From Gilliamella sp. ESL0441 (GTDB taxonomy: Bacteria > Pseudomonadota > Gammaproteobacteria > Enterobacterales > Orbaceae), in contig NZ_CP048264.1 of the NCBI RefSeq assembly GCF_019469185.1, positions 2,046,001 through 2,110,000 on the forward strand: a stretch of DNA of 64,000 bases, in the 5' to 3' direction. Positions 36,736-47,651 of this stretch are shown piece by piece (position 1 is the stretch's first letter; every line of letters starts with the position of its first letter). Below the pieces are notes generated by a model. It was given only the letters and a program-made list of their open reading frames with translations. It did not search any database and was not told the DNA's origin. The position numbers were made by a program, and so were the translations under genes.

Positions 36736-36762
36736 AACCCGCGCTAAAGTGCGGGTTTTTTG
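36736..36762 (+). terminator. leu operon attenuator
   Basis: AACCCGC (36736-36742) pairs with GCGGGTT (36751-36757), extended by C744-G749 and a G-T wobble, and is followed directly by a run of T to 36761. It is a strong intrinsic terminator about 50 bp before leuA, in the position expected for leucine attenuation. Confidence 0.9.
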
Positions 36763-36813
36763 TTTTATAACGCTAAACACCGAGATAGCGCCAAATAAGA
36801 AAAGGAAAAAACA

Positions 36814-38361
36814 ATGAGCAACCAAGTCATTATTTTTGATACAACATTACGTGATGGCGAACAGGCATTACAAGCAAGTCTAAGTGTAAAAGAAAAATTG
36901 CAAATTGCATTAGCTTTAGAACGAATGCGAGTTGATGTTATGGAGGTTGGTTTTCCTGTTTCTTCTCCCGGTGATTTTGAATCGGTACAAACCATTGCAA
37001 AAACCATCAAAGATAGTCGGGTTTGTGCGCTATCACGCTGTATTGATAAGGATATTGATGTTGCCGCTGAAGCATTGAAAGTTGCGGATCAGTTTCGCAT
37101 TCATACCTTTATGGCAACATCGACGTTACATGTACAAGATAAATTAAAAATGACATTTGATGATGTCGTTGACAGGGCTGTGCACTGCATTAAGCGTGCA
37201 CGTAATTATACTAATGATGTGGAGTTTTCTTGTGAAGATGCAGGTCGTACCCCAATTGATAACTTATGTCGGATCGTTGAAGCGGCAATTAAAGCCGGGG
37301 CAACGACGATCAATATCCCAGATACTGTCGGTTATACTGTTCCTTATCAATTTGGTGGCATTATTCGTACCTTATTTGAACGTGTCCCGAACATTGATAA
37401 AGCGATTATCTCTGTTCATTGTCATGATGACTTGGGTATGTCGGTGGCTAACTCGATTAGCGCGATTCAAGAAGGTGCTCGGCAAATTGAAGGGGCGATG
37501 AATGGTTTAGGTGAACGAGCAGGAAACACCGCTTTGGAAGAAGTGATTATGGCGATCAAAGTTCGTCAAAATATCCTAAATGTTCATACTAATATCAATC
37601 ATCAAGAAATTTATCGTACCAGTCAAATTGTCAGTCAAATTACCAATATGCCAATACCGGCGAATAAAGCCGTTATTGGCAGTAATGCTTTTGCGCACTC
37701 ATCCGGTATTCATCAAGATGGTATTCTAAAAAACCGAGAAACCTACGAAATCATGACCCCAGAATCAATTGGGTTAAACCAAATTCAATTGAATCTTACT
37801 TCACGTTCAGGGCGTGCAGCGGTTAAGCATCGCTTAGAAGAATTAGGCTACCATGATACAGACTATAATTTAGATCAAGTTTATGAAGCTTTTCTTGAAT
37901 TGGCAGACAAAAAAGGACAAGTTTTTGATTATGATCTTGAAGCATTAATATTTATTAACCAATTAAAAGATGAACAAGATCATTACAAATTAGATTATTT
38001 TAATGTTCAATCAGGTTCCACGGTCGTTTCGACCGCATCAGTGAGCTTAATTATTGGTGACCAAAAATTCTCTGATGCAGCAACTGGCAATGGCCCGGTC
38101 GATGCCGTTTATCAAGCAATAAATCGTATTACTGGCGAACCTATTTCAATTGTTAAATATCAATTGGCATCAAAAGGTCAAGGCGAAAATGCGCTAGGTC
38201 AGGTTGATATTGTTGCTGAATATAAAGGTCGAAAATTTCACGGCGTTGGGCTAGCTACCGATATTGTGCATTCGTCAGCTTTAGCATTGATAAATGTCTT
38301 GAATAATGTTTATCGAGCAAACCAAGTTGCCGAGGAAAAACAAAAATTACATCATGCGTAA
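36814..38361 (+). CDS. leuA: 2-isopropylmalate synthase
   Basis: First committed step of leucine synthesis: condensation of acetyl-CoA with 2-oxoisovalerate. It has 515 residues (523 in E. coli). The DRE-TIM catalytic start [16 protein letters not shown] is at about residues 9-24, metal ligands appear in [10 protein letters not shown], and the subdomain motif [15 protein letters not shown] follows. The C-terminal regulatory domain for leucine feedback is complete ([13 protein letters not shown] to [12 protein letters not shown]). AAGGAAAA precedes the ATG. First structural gene of leuABCD. Confidence 0.97.
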   Translation: MSNQVIIFDTTLRDGEQALQASLSVKEKLQIALALERMRVDVMEVGFPVSSPGDFESVQTIAKTIKDSRVCALSRCIDKDIDVAAEALKVADQFRIHTFMATSTLHVQDKLKMTFDDVVDRAVHCIKRARNYTNDVEFSCEDAGRTPIDNLCRIVEAAIKAGATTINIPDTVGYTVPYQFGGIIRTLFERVPNIDKAIISVHCHDDLGMSVANSISAIQEGARQIEGAMNGLGERAGNTALEEVIMAIKVRQNILNVHTNINHQEIYRTSQIVSQITNMPIPANKAVIGSNAFAHSSGIHQDGILKNRETYEIMTPESIGLNQIQLNLTSRSGRAAVKHRLEELGYHDTDYNLDQVYEAFLELADKKGQVFDYDLEALIFINQLKDEQDHYKLDYFNVQSGSTVVSTASVSLIIGDQKFSDAATGNGPVDAVYQAINRITGEPISIVKYQLASKGQGENALGQVDIVAEYKGRKFHGVGLATDIVHSSALALINVLNNVYRANQVAEEKQKLHHA

Positions 38362-38406
38362 TAACGAATCTCATTTTGTTTATTGTGAACAAAATAACCA
38401 ATTTAA

Positions 38407-39510
<1,104 letters not shown>

Positions 39511-39578
39511 CAACATTTATTATGCTTAAGTTGAAAAAATTCGGTTAATCTTCAGGATAACAATAAAGGAATAAAGCA

Positions 39579-40988
39579 ATGTCAACAACTCCAAAAACAT
39601 TGTATCAAAAATTATATGATGCGCATGTTGTATATGAAGCGCCAAATGAAACACCTATTTTATATATCGACCGTCACTTAGTTCATGAAGTGACCTCACC
39701 TCAAGCTTTTGATGGTTTACGGGCGATGAATCGAAAAGTGAGACAACCCCATAAAACCTTTGCAACGATGGATCATAATACCTCAACCAAAAGTAATGAT
39801 TTAAATGCATGTAGCGAAATGGCACAAATTCAATTAACCGAACTTGCAAAAAATGCTGAAGAATTTGGCGTTTCACTTTACGGGCTACACAGTCCATTGC
39901 GAGGTATTGTCCATGTTGTCGGCCCAGAACAAGGGATGACATTACCCGGTATGACAATAGTTTGTGGGGATTCACATACCGCAACACATGGCGCTTTCGG
40001 CGCACTCGCTTTTGGTATAGGCACATCAGAAGTTGAACATGTTTTAGCAACGCAAACCTTAAAACAAGGTCGTGCTAAAACCATGAAAATTGAAGTGAAA
40101 GGTCAGGTTGCCGACGGCATTACCGCTAAAGACATTATTTTAGCCATTATCGGTAAGACAACCAGTGCTGGCGGCACAGGGCATGTCGTTGAGTTTTGCG
40201 GTGAAGCCATTAAAGCCTTATCAATGGAAGGCCGTATGACTCTATGTAATATGGCAATTGAAATGGGAGCTAAGGCTGGTCTGGTAGCACCGGATGAAGT
40301 CACCTTTGCATACTTAAAAGGTCGCCAATTTTCACCAAAAGGGGACGATTTTGACAAAGCGGTAGATTATTGGAAAACCTTAAAAACCGATGACGGTGCA
40401 CATTTTGATCGTGTTGTTACTCTTGAAGCCAAAGATATTGCCCCACAAGTCACATGGGGAACTAATCCCGGACAGGTCACATCCATTGATGCTACCGTGC
40501 CAAATCCAAATGATTTTGCTGATCCCATCGAAAAACAGTCTGCTCAGCGTGCATTAACCTATATGGGATTAACCGCAGGAACAAAAATGAGTGATATCAA
40601 GATTAATAAAGTCTTTATTGGATCCTGTACTAATTCTCGAATTGAAGATCTCCGTGCCGCGGCAAAAATTGCTCAAGGACGTAAAGTCGCTAACGGCGTG
40701 CAAGCTTTAGTGGTGCCTGGTTCTGGGCCTGTGAAGCAACAAGCTGAAGCCGAAGGTTTAGATAAGATTTTTATCGATGCGGGTTTTGAGTGGCGTCTAC
40801 CTGGGTGTTCAATGTGTTTAGCCATGAATGATGATAAATTAGCACCGGGGGATCGCTGTGCATCGACCAGTAATCGTAATTTTGAAGGGCGACAAGGTCG
40901 AGACGCCAGAACGCATTTAGTCAGTCCTGCTATGGCAGCCGCAGCAGCAATCACTGGCTATTTTACAGATATTCGCAAACCATTTTAA
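39579..40988 (+). CDS. leuC: 3-isopropylmalate dehydratase large subunit
   Basis: Large subunit of isopropylmalate isomerase, an aconitase-like [4Fe-4S] enzyme that converts 2- to 3-isopropylmalate. It has 469 residues (466 in E. coli). Cluster cysteines are in [13 protein letters not shown] and [11 protein letters not shown]. The N-terminus [20 protein letters not shown] and [20 protein letters not shown] are typical. AAAGGAATAA precedes the ATG. It is 10 bp from leuD, its partner subunit. Confidence 0.97.
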   Translation: MSTTPKTLYQKLYDAHVVYEAPNETPILYIDRHLVHEVTSPQAFDGLRAMNRKVRQPHKTFATMDHNTSTKSNDLNACSEMAQIQLTELAKNAEEFGVSLYGLHSPLRGIVHVVGPEQGMTLPGMTIVCGDSHTATHGAFGALAFGIGTSEVEHVLATQTLKQGRAKTMKIEVKGQVADGITAKDIILAIIGKTTSAGGTGHVVEFCGEAIKALSMEGRMTLCNMAIEMGAKAGLVAPDEVTFAYLKGRQFSPKGDDFDKAVDYWKTLKTDDGAHFDRVVTLEAKDIAPQVTWGTNPGQVTSIDATVPNPNDFADPIEKQSAQRALTYMGLTAGTKMSDIKINKVFIGSCTNSRIEDLRAAAKIAQGRKVANGVQALVVPGSGPVKQQAEAEGLDKIFIDAGFEWRLPGCSMCLAMNDDKLAPGDRCASTSNRNFEGRQGRDARTHLVSPAMAAAAAITGYFTDIRKPF

Positions 40989-40998
40989 GGAGACGGTC

Positions 40999-41601
40999 AT
41001 GGCAAAATTTACAACACACACAGGACTAGTCGTTCCTTTAGATGCGGCTAATGTTGATACCGATGCGATTATTCCAAAACAGTTTTTACAAAAAGTAACT
41101 CGCACTGGATTTGGTAAACATGCTTTTCATGAATGGCGATTTTTAGATGATGCCGGTAAACAACCAAATCCAGAATTTGTGTTAAATAAACCTCGTTATA
41201 AGGGGGCGAGTATTTTATTAGCTCGTGAAAACTTTGGTTGTGGATCTTCTCGTGAACACGCTCCATGGGCATTAACTGATTATGGTTTTAAAACGATTAT
41301 TGGTTCGAGTTTTGCCGATATTTTTTATAACAACTCGTTTAACAATCAACTATTGTTAGTGAATCTGTCAGAAGAAGACATTGATGAACTCTTCAAAATT
41401 GTTGAAGCCAATGAGGGAATCGAATTTACTATCGATCTGGTTAACGAAGTTGTGATTGCAGGCGATAAGCAATATCCTTTTAAAATTGATGCATTTAAAC
41501 GCCATTGTTTATTAAATGGATTAGATAATATTGGTTTAACGCTACAACATGAAGATGCAATCAGTGCATTTGAACATAAAATCCCTTCTTTTTTAGCATA
41601 A
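40999..41601 (+). CDS. leuD: 3-isopropylmalate dehydratase small subunit
   Basis: Small subunit (swivel domain) of isopropylmalate isomerase, 200 residues (201 in E. coli). It has [19 protein letters not shown], the [16 protein letters not shown] motif and the [14 protein letters not shown] block. An optimal ribosome-binding site (AAGGAGA) precedes the ATG. Last gene of the leucine operon, followed by a terminator hairpin. Confidence 0.97.
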   Translation: MAKFTTHTGLVVPLDAANVDTDAIIPKQFLQKVTRTGFGKHAFHEWRFLDDAGKQPNPEFVLNKPRYKGASILLARENFGCGSSREHAPWALTDYGFKTIIGSSFADIFYNNSFNNQLLLVNLSEEDIDELFKIVEANEGIEFTIDLVNEVVIAGDKQYPFKIDAFKRHCLLNGLDNIGLTLQHEDAISAFEHKIPSFLA

Positions 41602-41613
41602 AATCTTAATGAA

Positions 41614-41660
41614 GATATCATCGCTTATTATTATTTAAGCGATGGTATATCACTTTCTTT
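41614..41660 (+). terminator. leu operon terminator
   Basis: CATCGCTTA (41619-41627) pairs with TAAGCGATG (41636-41644), lengthened by GATAT (41614-41618) with ATATC (41647-41651) across a 2-base bulge. A T-rich stretch follows. Confidence 0.7.
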
Positions 41661-41774
41661 TAAAATAAGTTACCCAATAACACTTCACTTAGATGATCAA
41701 TATCATATATACTTCCGCAACTTATTTTCACATCAAAAAATTATTACTATAAATTGTTCATAAGGAATAAAAAT

Positions 41775-42881
41775 ATGCAACACATTTTCCTATCTATATG
41801 GTTAGATCTCACCATAATATTAATTGGTTTTGTTTCATTTATTGTCTTTACTATCTATTTTATACAGAGAAAGGGGGAATATAAAACACACATTGTTGAA
41901 CTTCCCTCATTAAAACAAAAAGTCATCATTGCGCAATCAAAATACTTCCAGCAAACCCCGAATAAACAAGATAAAATTTTCAAAAAACATTTTTATATCG
42001 GTAAAGAACTGACTATTGAAGGCGAAATGTTGAGAATTAGTAGGGTTAACAAGATTGCTCAGTTGCAAGAAAACAAGATAGTGTATAAATACATTGTCTA
42101 TTTTAAAAAATATGAGAATATTGAATGTCAAAATACAATTAACATTCAACGGCATCCAATCATTAGTAAAGTTGTTATTGACAATCAAATAATTCAAATA
42201 ATTAAGCATGATCAGAGTATTGAAAATCTTTCTTTATATAATATTGAATATAATCATACTAATAACAGTATTTGCTTAATGCAAAAAACAATGAATCAAG
42301 AATCAGATCGCTATAAATTAACTAAAGATTGTTTTGATCATTTAGCTGATTATCAATATATTGAAGCAATATTAGATAAATATGCCAAACTGAATGAATC
42401 TGTCGATTTAGAACCTAAGAAAAAAGGGTGGGCAGATTTGGATGACAATGGCGGTATTTATTTTATGAGAAATTGGTCTGCCTGGATAAGATGGTTATGT
42501 GTTTTACCTGGTTTTATAATTGGCTATGTAATCGGTTTTTTTAGCGCTTCAATGTTCTTTAATATTATTGAAAATCTAACACATATGCAAAATGGGCCGA
42601 TTAGGATATTGTTAAAAGCAAGTTTGGGAGCAATGTTAATCTGGGGACTTGCTGTTTCAATCGCATCTTCTGTCGTACCTAGCCATCGTTATTTAACGAG
42701 TATCATATTGTCTAGTTTAGTTGTGATATTACAATTAATCATATTCTTTCATTTTTATGATTCAACGGAACTGACATTTGATGAAAAAAGTGGAATGATA
42801 GTTGGGATGATATCATCTTTATGTGGCATGCTGATAGTCATAAACAAGAACAAAAATTATGAGAATAAATCATCACGATGA
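41775..42881 (+). CDS. Membrane protein of unknown function
   Basis: The ATG at 41775 follows AAGGAA, giving 368 residues; the open frame extends 21 bases further to a TTG. I do not recognise the family. One N-terminal helix (about 7-27) precedes a long, polar, probably beta-rich domain (40-220). Four C-terminal helices start with WSAWIRWLCVLPGFIIGYVI and continue to the end. The sequence is very rich in Ile, Lys and Asn. It stands alone between the leucine operon and rpoN, with no related neighbour, and has the look of a lineage-specific gene. Confidence 0.6.
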   Translation: MQHIFLSIWLDLTIILIGFVSFIVFTIYFIQRKGEYKTHIVELPSLKQKVIIAQSKYFQQTPNKQDKIFKKHFYIGKELTIEGEMLRISRVNKIAQLQENKIVYKYIVYFKKYENIECQNTINIQRHPIISKVVIDNQIIQIIKHDQSIENLSLYNIEYNHTNNSICLMQKTMNQESDRYKLTKDCFDHLADYQYIEAILDKYAKLNESVDLEPKKKGWADLDDNGGIYFMRNWSAWIRWLCVLPGFIIGYVIGFFSASMFFNIIENLTHMQNGPIRILLKASLGAMLIWGLAVSIASSVVPSHRYLTSIILSSLVVILQLIIFFHFYDSTELTFDEKSGMIVGMISSLCGMLIVINKNKNYENKSSR

Positions 42882-42997
42882 GTGAATTCAATTAAACAAT
42901 CTAGCGATCATTTTCAATGGTTTATAGATTGTGCTTCATCACCCGTCAGTTAAGCTATCACTCATAAATCATGATTGAATGAAATTTAACGGTATAA

Positions 42998-44416
42998 CTA
43001 AAGTTGTTTACGTTGGCTTGACGGTGGAATAGATAATGCTTCTCGATATTTGGCGACGGTACGGCGTGCAATAATAATGCCTTGATCTTCAAATATTGAG
43101 ACTAACTTGCTGTCACTTAACGGTTTTTTTCGGTCTTCTGCTGAAATATATTTTTTGATTAATGCTCGAATTGCAGTAGATGAGGCTTCACCACCTGATT
43201 CCGTATTAACATGGCTGGAAAAAAAGAACTTGAGTTCAAATATTCCCCTCGGACATTGCAAATATTTTTGCGATGTTACTCTCGAAACAGTAGATTCATG
43301 CATATCAATTGCCGTGGCAACATCAGATAAAATCAGCGGTTTCATCTGCTCTGTTCCATGCTCAAAAAAAGCTTGTTGATGTTCAACAATAAATTGACTC
43401 ACTTTAAATAAAGTTTCATTGCGACTTTCAATACTTTTTATAAACCAATTCGCTTCTTGCAAATTTGCACGAATATATTGACCATCGGTGTCATTAGCCG
43501 ATTTTGCCATTTTCGCATAGTGTTGATTAATGCGTAGGTTGGGTATGGTATCGGTATTCAACTCAACCTGCCATTTACTCGCCACTTTTTTAACTAGTAC
43601 ATCGGGAACAACATAATCAGGTTGCGTCGTATTCAACATGTCACCAGGATAAGGATGTAAATGCTTGATAAATTCAATCGAGGCTTTAAGTTGTTCCTCA
43701 CTCACATTGAGTAATTTTTTCAATGTCCGATAATCATGGTTTGCCAATAAATCCAAATGATTATCAATTATCTGTTTAACTAATTTTGGGGCATCTAAAT
43801 ATTGAATTTGAATTGACAGACACTCTTGTAGCGTTCTTGCTCCCACGCCCATTGGGTCAAAATGCCAAATCCGCTTTAAAACAGCCTCAATTTCATCAAG
43901 CTCAATTTCAGCATTACCTTGCGCTTCAAGCAGTTCTTGCGTTGTCGCCGTTAAATAACCACGATCATCAACGGCTTGAATAATTGAAATTGCAATGGCG
44001 CGATCAGTCTCGCTAAAAGGAGTCAGATCAAGTTGCCATTTTAGATAATCGTATAGCGTTTCATGAGTTTCACCCTGATAGATAGGTAATTCATCGTTAC
44101 GATAATCCGAATAAGTCCCAGACGGTGTCCCTGCAGAATAAAGATCATCTAAAGAAGCATCTAATGGTATGTCCTCAGGTATTTCTTGGCTTTCTAATGC
44201 TTCACGGGTATCTAAATCTTCAGTCTCTTCACTGTCGTCAACGTTAATTTCGTCATAGTGTTCAGCAATTTCTAATAATGGATTATTTTCCAGTGCGGTT
44301 TGAATTTCTTGTTGTAATTCCAATGTTGACAACTGAAGTAATCGAATAGCAAGTTGTAATTGTGGCGTCATCGATAATTGTTGAGAAACTTTCAGCTGCA
44401 AACTAGGTTTTATCAT
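42998..44416 (-). CDS. rpoN: RNA polymerase sigma-54 factor RpoN
   Basis: Alternative sigma factor that recognises -24/-12 promoters and needs enhancer-binding ATPases. It has 472 residues (477 in E. coli). Region I is glutamine-rich ([20 protein letters not shown]), an acidic linker follows, and the core-binding and DNA-binding domains end with the RpoN box [10 protein letters not shown] near the C-terminus. It overlaps lptB by 4 bp (ATGA). In E. coli hpf, ptsN, rapZ and npr follow; here rpoN is the last gene of its unit. Confidence 0.96.
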   Translation of the reverse strand: MIKPSLQLKVSQQLSMTPQLQLAIRLLQLSTLELQQEIQTALENNPLLEIAEHYDEINVDDSEETEDLDTREALESQEIPEDIPLDASLDDLYSAGTPSGTYSDYRNDELPIYQGETHETLYDYLKWQLDLTPFSETDRAIAISIIQAVDDRGYLTATTQELLEAQGNAEIELDEIEAVLKRIWHFDPMGVGARTLQECLSIQIQYLDAPKLVKQIIDNHLDLLANHDYRTLKKLLNVSEEQLKASIEFIKHLHPYPGDMLNTTQPDYVVPDVLVKKVASKWQVELNTDTIPNLRINQHYAKMAKSANDTDGQYIRANLQEANWFIKSIESRNETLFKVSQFIVEHQQAFFEHGTEQMKPLILSDVATAIDMHESTVSRVTSQKYLQCPRGIFELKFFFSSHVNTESGGEASSTAIRALIKKYISAEDRKKPLSDSKLVSIFEDQGIIIARRTVAKYREALSIPPSSQRKQL

Positions 44417-45138
44417 AGTTTAAATTCATTTCCTAAATAAACACGCTTAACATATTCGTTATTTAAAATACTATTTGGTGTTCCTTCAGCGATTAAATGT
44501 CCTTTATTCACAATATATGCTCTTTCACATACATCTAGCGTTTCACGCACATTGTGATCGGTAATTAAAACACCAAGACCACGATCTCTTAAATGTTTTA
44601 TTATATTTTTGATATCAATTACAGAAATTGGATCAACGCCTGCAAATGGTTCATCTAATAAAATAAACTTTGGATTTGCAGCTAAAGCTCTGGCAATTTC
44701 AACACGTCGCCTTTCACCACCCGATAAAGACTGTCCAATGCTATCTCGTATGTGCGTAATATGAAATTCTTCGAGTAATTCTTCAGCTCTTTCGATTTTT
44801 TCGTTTTTATCGATATCTTGACGAGTTTCTAAAATAGCCATGATGTTATCAATAACCGACAACTTTCTAAATATTGAGGCTTCTTGTGGTAAATAACCAA
44901 TACCTTTTTGCGCTCGTTCATGTAAGGGTAAAACGCTTATATCATCATTATCTAAATAGATTTTACCTGCATTTAACGTCACTATTCCTACGACCATATA
45001 AAACGTGGTCGTTTTACCTGCACCATTAGGCCCTAATAATCCAACGATTTCCCCCGAATTAACCGTTAAACTGACATCTTCAACCACTCGCCGTTTTTTA
45101 TAAACTTTAGCTAAATTTTCCGCCTTTAAAATTGACAT
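44413..45138 (-). CDS. lptB: LPS export ABC transporter ATPase LptB
   Basis: Cytoplasmic ATPase of the LptB2FGC complex that extracts LPS from the inner membrane and pushes it along the Lpt bridge. It has 241 residues, as in E. coli. Walker A is GPNGAGKTT, the signature is SLSGGERRR and Walker B is [13 protein letters not shown]. It lies 1 bp after lptA and overlaps rpoN, the conserved lptC-lptA-lptB-rpoN order. Confidence 0.97.
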   Translation of the reverse strand: MSILKAENLAKVYKKRRVVEDVSLTVNSGEIVGLLGPNGAGKTTTFYMVVGIVTLNAGKIYLDNDDISVLPLHERAQKGIGYLPQEASIFRKLSVIDNIMAILETRQDIDKNEKIERAEELLEEFHITHIRDSIGQSLSGGERRRVEIARALAANPKFILLDEPFAGVDPISVIDIKNIIKHLRDRGLGVLITDHNVRETLDVCERAYIVNKGHLIAEGTPNSILNNEYVKRVYLGNEFKL

Positions 45139-45139
45139 T

Positions 45140-45700
45140 TTATTTATTTATCTCTTTAACTTGGTTTGGGAAGATAGTGCTTTTAACTCGCACGTTTTTA
45201 CTTAGATGTGCTGCAATATGTTGTTTTTTTACATCATAAGTAATGACTTCACTACTAACATGATTATCTTGTTGATACATATTCGCATTGCCTTGCAACG
45301 TTACCATGTTTTCTTTAACGTTATAGATTACTTGTGAAGAATGACCGGTAACAATTGTGTTTTTTTCAGGCAAAATTTGCTTAAAATTAACGGGTTTGCC
45401 ATAAGCTGTGATTTTTTGTTTTGACGAATCTTGCATATTCGTAATCACCACTTTATCTGCAATAATGGTTAAATCATCTTGCGTAATATGGACATTCCCA
45501 CTAAAAGTAACAGTATTATTTTCTATATCAATTTGTTGATTATCTGCATCAATAGCAATAGGTTTATTGTTAATCGTTGTATTTTGTGTTGGCTCTTGCT
45601 TTACAGGTGGTAATTGAGTGATGGATTCTTCTGCATAGCTACTCAATGATATAGTTAATATTAAAAATAATGGTAAAAAAGCTTTTTTGGGGAAACTCAT
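45140..45700 (-). CDS. lptA: LPS transport periplasmic protein LptA
   Basis: Periplasmic beta-jellyroll protein that oligomerises into the LPS bridge between inner and outer membranes. It has 186 residues (185 in E. coli). A signal peptide ([17 protein letters not shown]) is followed by a proline-rich spacer and the OstA-type repeats [20 protein letters not shown] and GYAKPVNF-like [10 protein letters not shown]. It starts 3 bp after lptC. Essential in most Gram-negatives. Confidence 0.94.
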   Translation of the reverse strand: MSFPKKAFLPLFLILTISLSSYAEESITQLPPVKQEPTQNTTINNKPIAIDADNQQIDIENNTVTFSGNVHITQDDLTIIADKVVITNMQDSSKQKITAYGKPVNFKQILPEKNTIVTGHSSQVIYNVKENMVTLQGNANMYQQDNHVSSEVITYDVKKQHIAAHLSKNVRVKSTIFPNQVKEINK

Positions 45701-45703
45701 TTT

Positions 45704-46267
45704 TTATTTTGCCTCAGTTTTATAATATGTTTTTATATTTTCAAGGATATCAGCCGTTTTCGCCTGTAAATCTCCGTCTAAACCAATTCCCGTTGAATAA
45801 AATCCGATACCTTTAAGAAATACAGGATCTTTAGATGTTACATGCTGCGTGTTCAAATTTACTAGTGCATTATCTGTTTTAACTTGTTGTAATTGAGCAT
45901 CAGGAACAAGATTATCTAATTGAACATCTTGATAAAGGTAAATTAGTTTATCATTTGTTAAAGTGGCTTTCTTAGCCTTTATTTTCCATGTTGTGACATG
46001 GTTTTCATCATAAAGGGTAACATTTGGTAAATCAAATTCGGTATAGTCTGAATTATCAAAATACTTCACATGCGCAGATTCAATTTTATAACTAATTTCT
46101 CCTGATAAATCATAAACATTAGTAACCATAGCATCACTTTGATAAATGGGCATGGTTGATAAATCTGCTGGCGATTGTTCAACTCTATCATCACCCTTTT
46201 GATAATAATAGTAAACACCAACAACTATGATCAGAAGTAAAATACAGATAAAATTTTTTTTGTTCAT
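45704..46267 (-). CDS. lptC: LPS export protein LptC
   Basis: Bitopic inner-membrane protein linking LptBFG to LptA. The ATG at 46267 gives 187 residues (191 in E. coli); the open frame begins four codons earlier at a TTG. One N-terminal helix (FICILLLIIVVGVYYY) anchors a periplasmic jellyroll with YQSDAMVTNVYDLSGEISYK and DVQLDNLVPDAQLQQVKTDN. Start is uncertain because no ribosome-binding site is obvious. kdsC, which normally precedes lptC, is absent. Confidence 0.92.
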   Translation of the reverse strand: MNKKNFICILLLIIVVGVYYYYQKGDDRVEQSPADLSTMPIYQSDAMVTNVYDLSGEISYKIESAHVKYFDNSDYTEFDLPNVTLYDENHVTTWKIKAKKATLTNDKLIYLYQDVQLDNLVPDAQLQQVKTDNALVNLNTQHVTSKDPVFLKGIGFYSTGIGLDGDLQAKTADILENIKTYYKTEAK

Positions 46268-46367
46268 AACATAATTCAATTACGCTAATAAAGTTAGTTA
46301 ATGATTAAGAGAAGCAATTATTCTAAGAGCCAAATATTTATATCATTTTACTGCATTTTTTATCAAA

Positions 46368-46646
46368 TTAATATCTGACATTAAAAGAAGTTAAATTTTC
46401 TTTAGACGATAATTCATAAATATTTATTTTAACAATATTGGCTGAACGAGGTCCACCTTGGTTAAGCCATTGTGTCATTGAAGATATTTGATGGCTACTA
46501 CCTTGAACAACTATTTCAACATCACCATTATCGAGATTTTTTACATATCCAACCAGACCGATTTTAATAGCCTTTTGATAAGTGAAAAAACGAAAACCCA
46601 CACCTTGAACCGAGCCACTTATTATAAACTTAACAAGCCTTATCAT
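46368..46646 (-). CDS. yccX: Acylphosphatase
   Basis: A 92-residue enzyme that hydrolyses acyl phosphates. The catalytic signature GSVQGVGFRFFT places the phosphate-binding Arg at 19, and the nucleophile-positioning Asn is Asn37 in YVKNLDNGDVE, exactly as in the family. Both core residues are intact. It is 88 bp upstream of lptC on the same strand and might be co-transcribed. Confidence 0.95.
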   Translation of the reverse strand: MIRLVKFIISGSVQGVGFRFFTYQKAIKIGLVGYVKNLDNGDVEIVVQGSSHQISSMTQWLNQGGPRSANIVKINIYELSSKENLTSFNVRY

Positions 46647-46910
46647 TTGATGATTTTCCTTAACTTTTTTGCTTAATCAATAATAATTCAGTTTTATCGT
46701 AAATTAAATAAATAATCTTATAATTTTCAAAATATCTATATCCACATTGATTATATTTCGACCATTCAATGTATGGAGAAAAAATTTTTCAGATCTTACA
46801 TTAAATTATTTAACCTTCTTTTTAGATTTTCTTATAAAAAGCGATTTTAATTAAAAAATACTTCAAATAAAATATCAGGATGAATTCAAATTAGCGACTT
46901 CAAGAAAACA

Positions 46911-47510
46911 ATGAAAATATTTTTCAAATATAAAAAAAGTCTATTTTTAATTATGTTGATTTTGTCATTAAGTATCTACCTTTTTGGTCAAAAAATTGAT
47001 GCGTATTTTCTGATTGATAAAGATAAAATAGGCGTTGTTGTCGATGAATTTAATGGTGTTAAAGTTTACTATAATGGTAGCGTAGATAATGTGAGTGGGC
47101 GCAATACATCTAAGGATGGATATAATCTCGGTTTGAAATACCAATGCGTCGAATTTATTAAGCGTTATTACTATGAGCGCTTTAATCATAAGATGCCAGA
47201 TAGTTATGGTCATGCAAAAGATTTTTTTGATGATTCTATCGCCGACGGAAAAATCAATCCCAAACGCAATCTACTGCAATATCACAATGGTTCACCGTCA
47301 AAACCTCAAGTTGAGGATATTATTGTAATGGGATGGAGTAGATATGGTCATGTCGCTATTATCAGTAAAGTCAGCGATAATGAGATTGAAATTGTCCAGC
47401 AAAACCCAGGTCCTAATGCTAGCTCTCGTGCCTTGCTTCCTTTAATTTATAAAGACGGTTTATGGAATATTGATTCATTTCGGGTTTTAGGCTATCTGCG
47501 TAAAAATTAA
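46911..47510 (+). CDS. Membrane-anchored CHAP-domain peptidase/amidase
   Basis: A 199-residue protein with an N-terminal helix (LFLIMLILSLSIYLFG) acting as signal anchor and a CHAP domain behind it. The catalytic cysteine is Cys79 in YQCVEFIKRYYYERF, and the histidine is His147 in RYGHVAIISKV, with Glu in the following EIEIVQQN strand. The closest remembered relatives are the amidase domain of glutathionylspermidine synthetase and small CHAP proteins, which cleave peptidoglycan cross-peptides or glutathionylspermidine. There is no SH3 or LysM binding module. It stands alone next to the exoprotein array. Substrate unknown. Confidence 0.8.
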   Translation: MKIFFKYKKSLFLIMLILSLSIYLFGQKIDAYFLIDKDKIGVVVDEFNGVKVYYNGSVDNVSGRNTSKDGYNLGLKYQCVEFIKRYYYERFNHKMPDSYGHAKDFFDDSIADGKINPKRNLLQYHNGSPSKPQVEDIIVMGWSRYGHVAIISKVSDNEIEIVQQNPGPNASSRALLPLIYKDGLWNIDSFRVLGYLRKN

Positions 47511-47573
47511 TGTTAAATTAATCATTATTAAAAGAATATAGATTTAAAAACTATTTATAATTTAATAAATAGT

Positions 47574-47619
47574 TAACTACGATCCTATTTATATTATCTA
47601 TAAGCTAGGATCGTAGTTA
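47574..47619 (-). terminator. 14-bp hairpin after TpsA-like gene 1
   Basis: TAACTACGATCCTA (47574-47587) pairs with TAGGATCGTAGTTA (47606-47619). It lies 33 bp after the stop codon on the minus strand. Confidence 0.7.
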
Positions 47620-47651
47620 TTTCTAGTTAAATAAGCAATTCAATGATTCAC

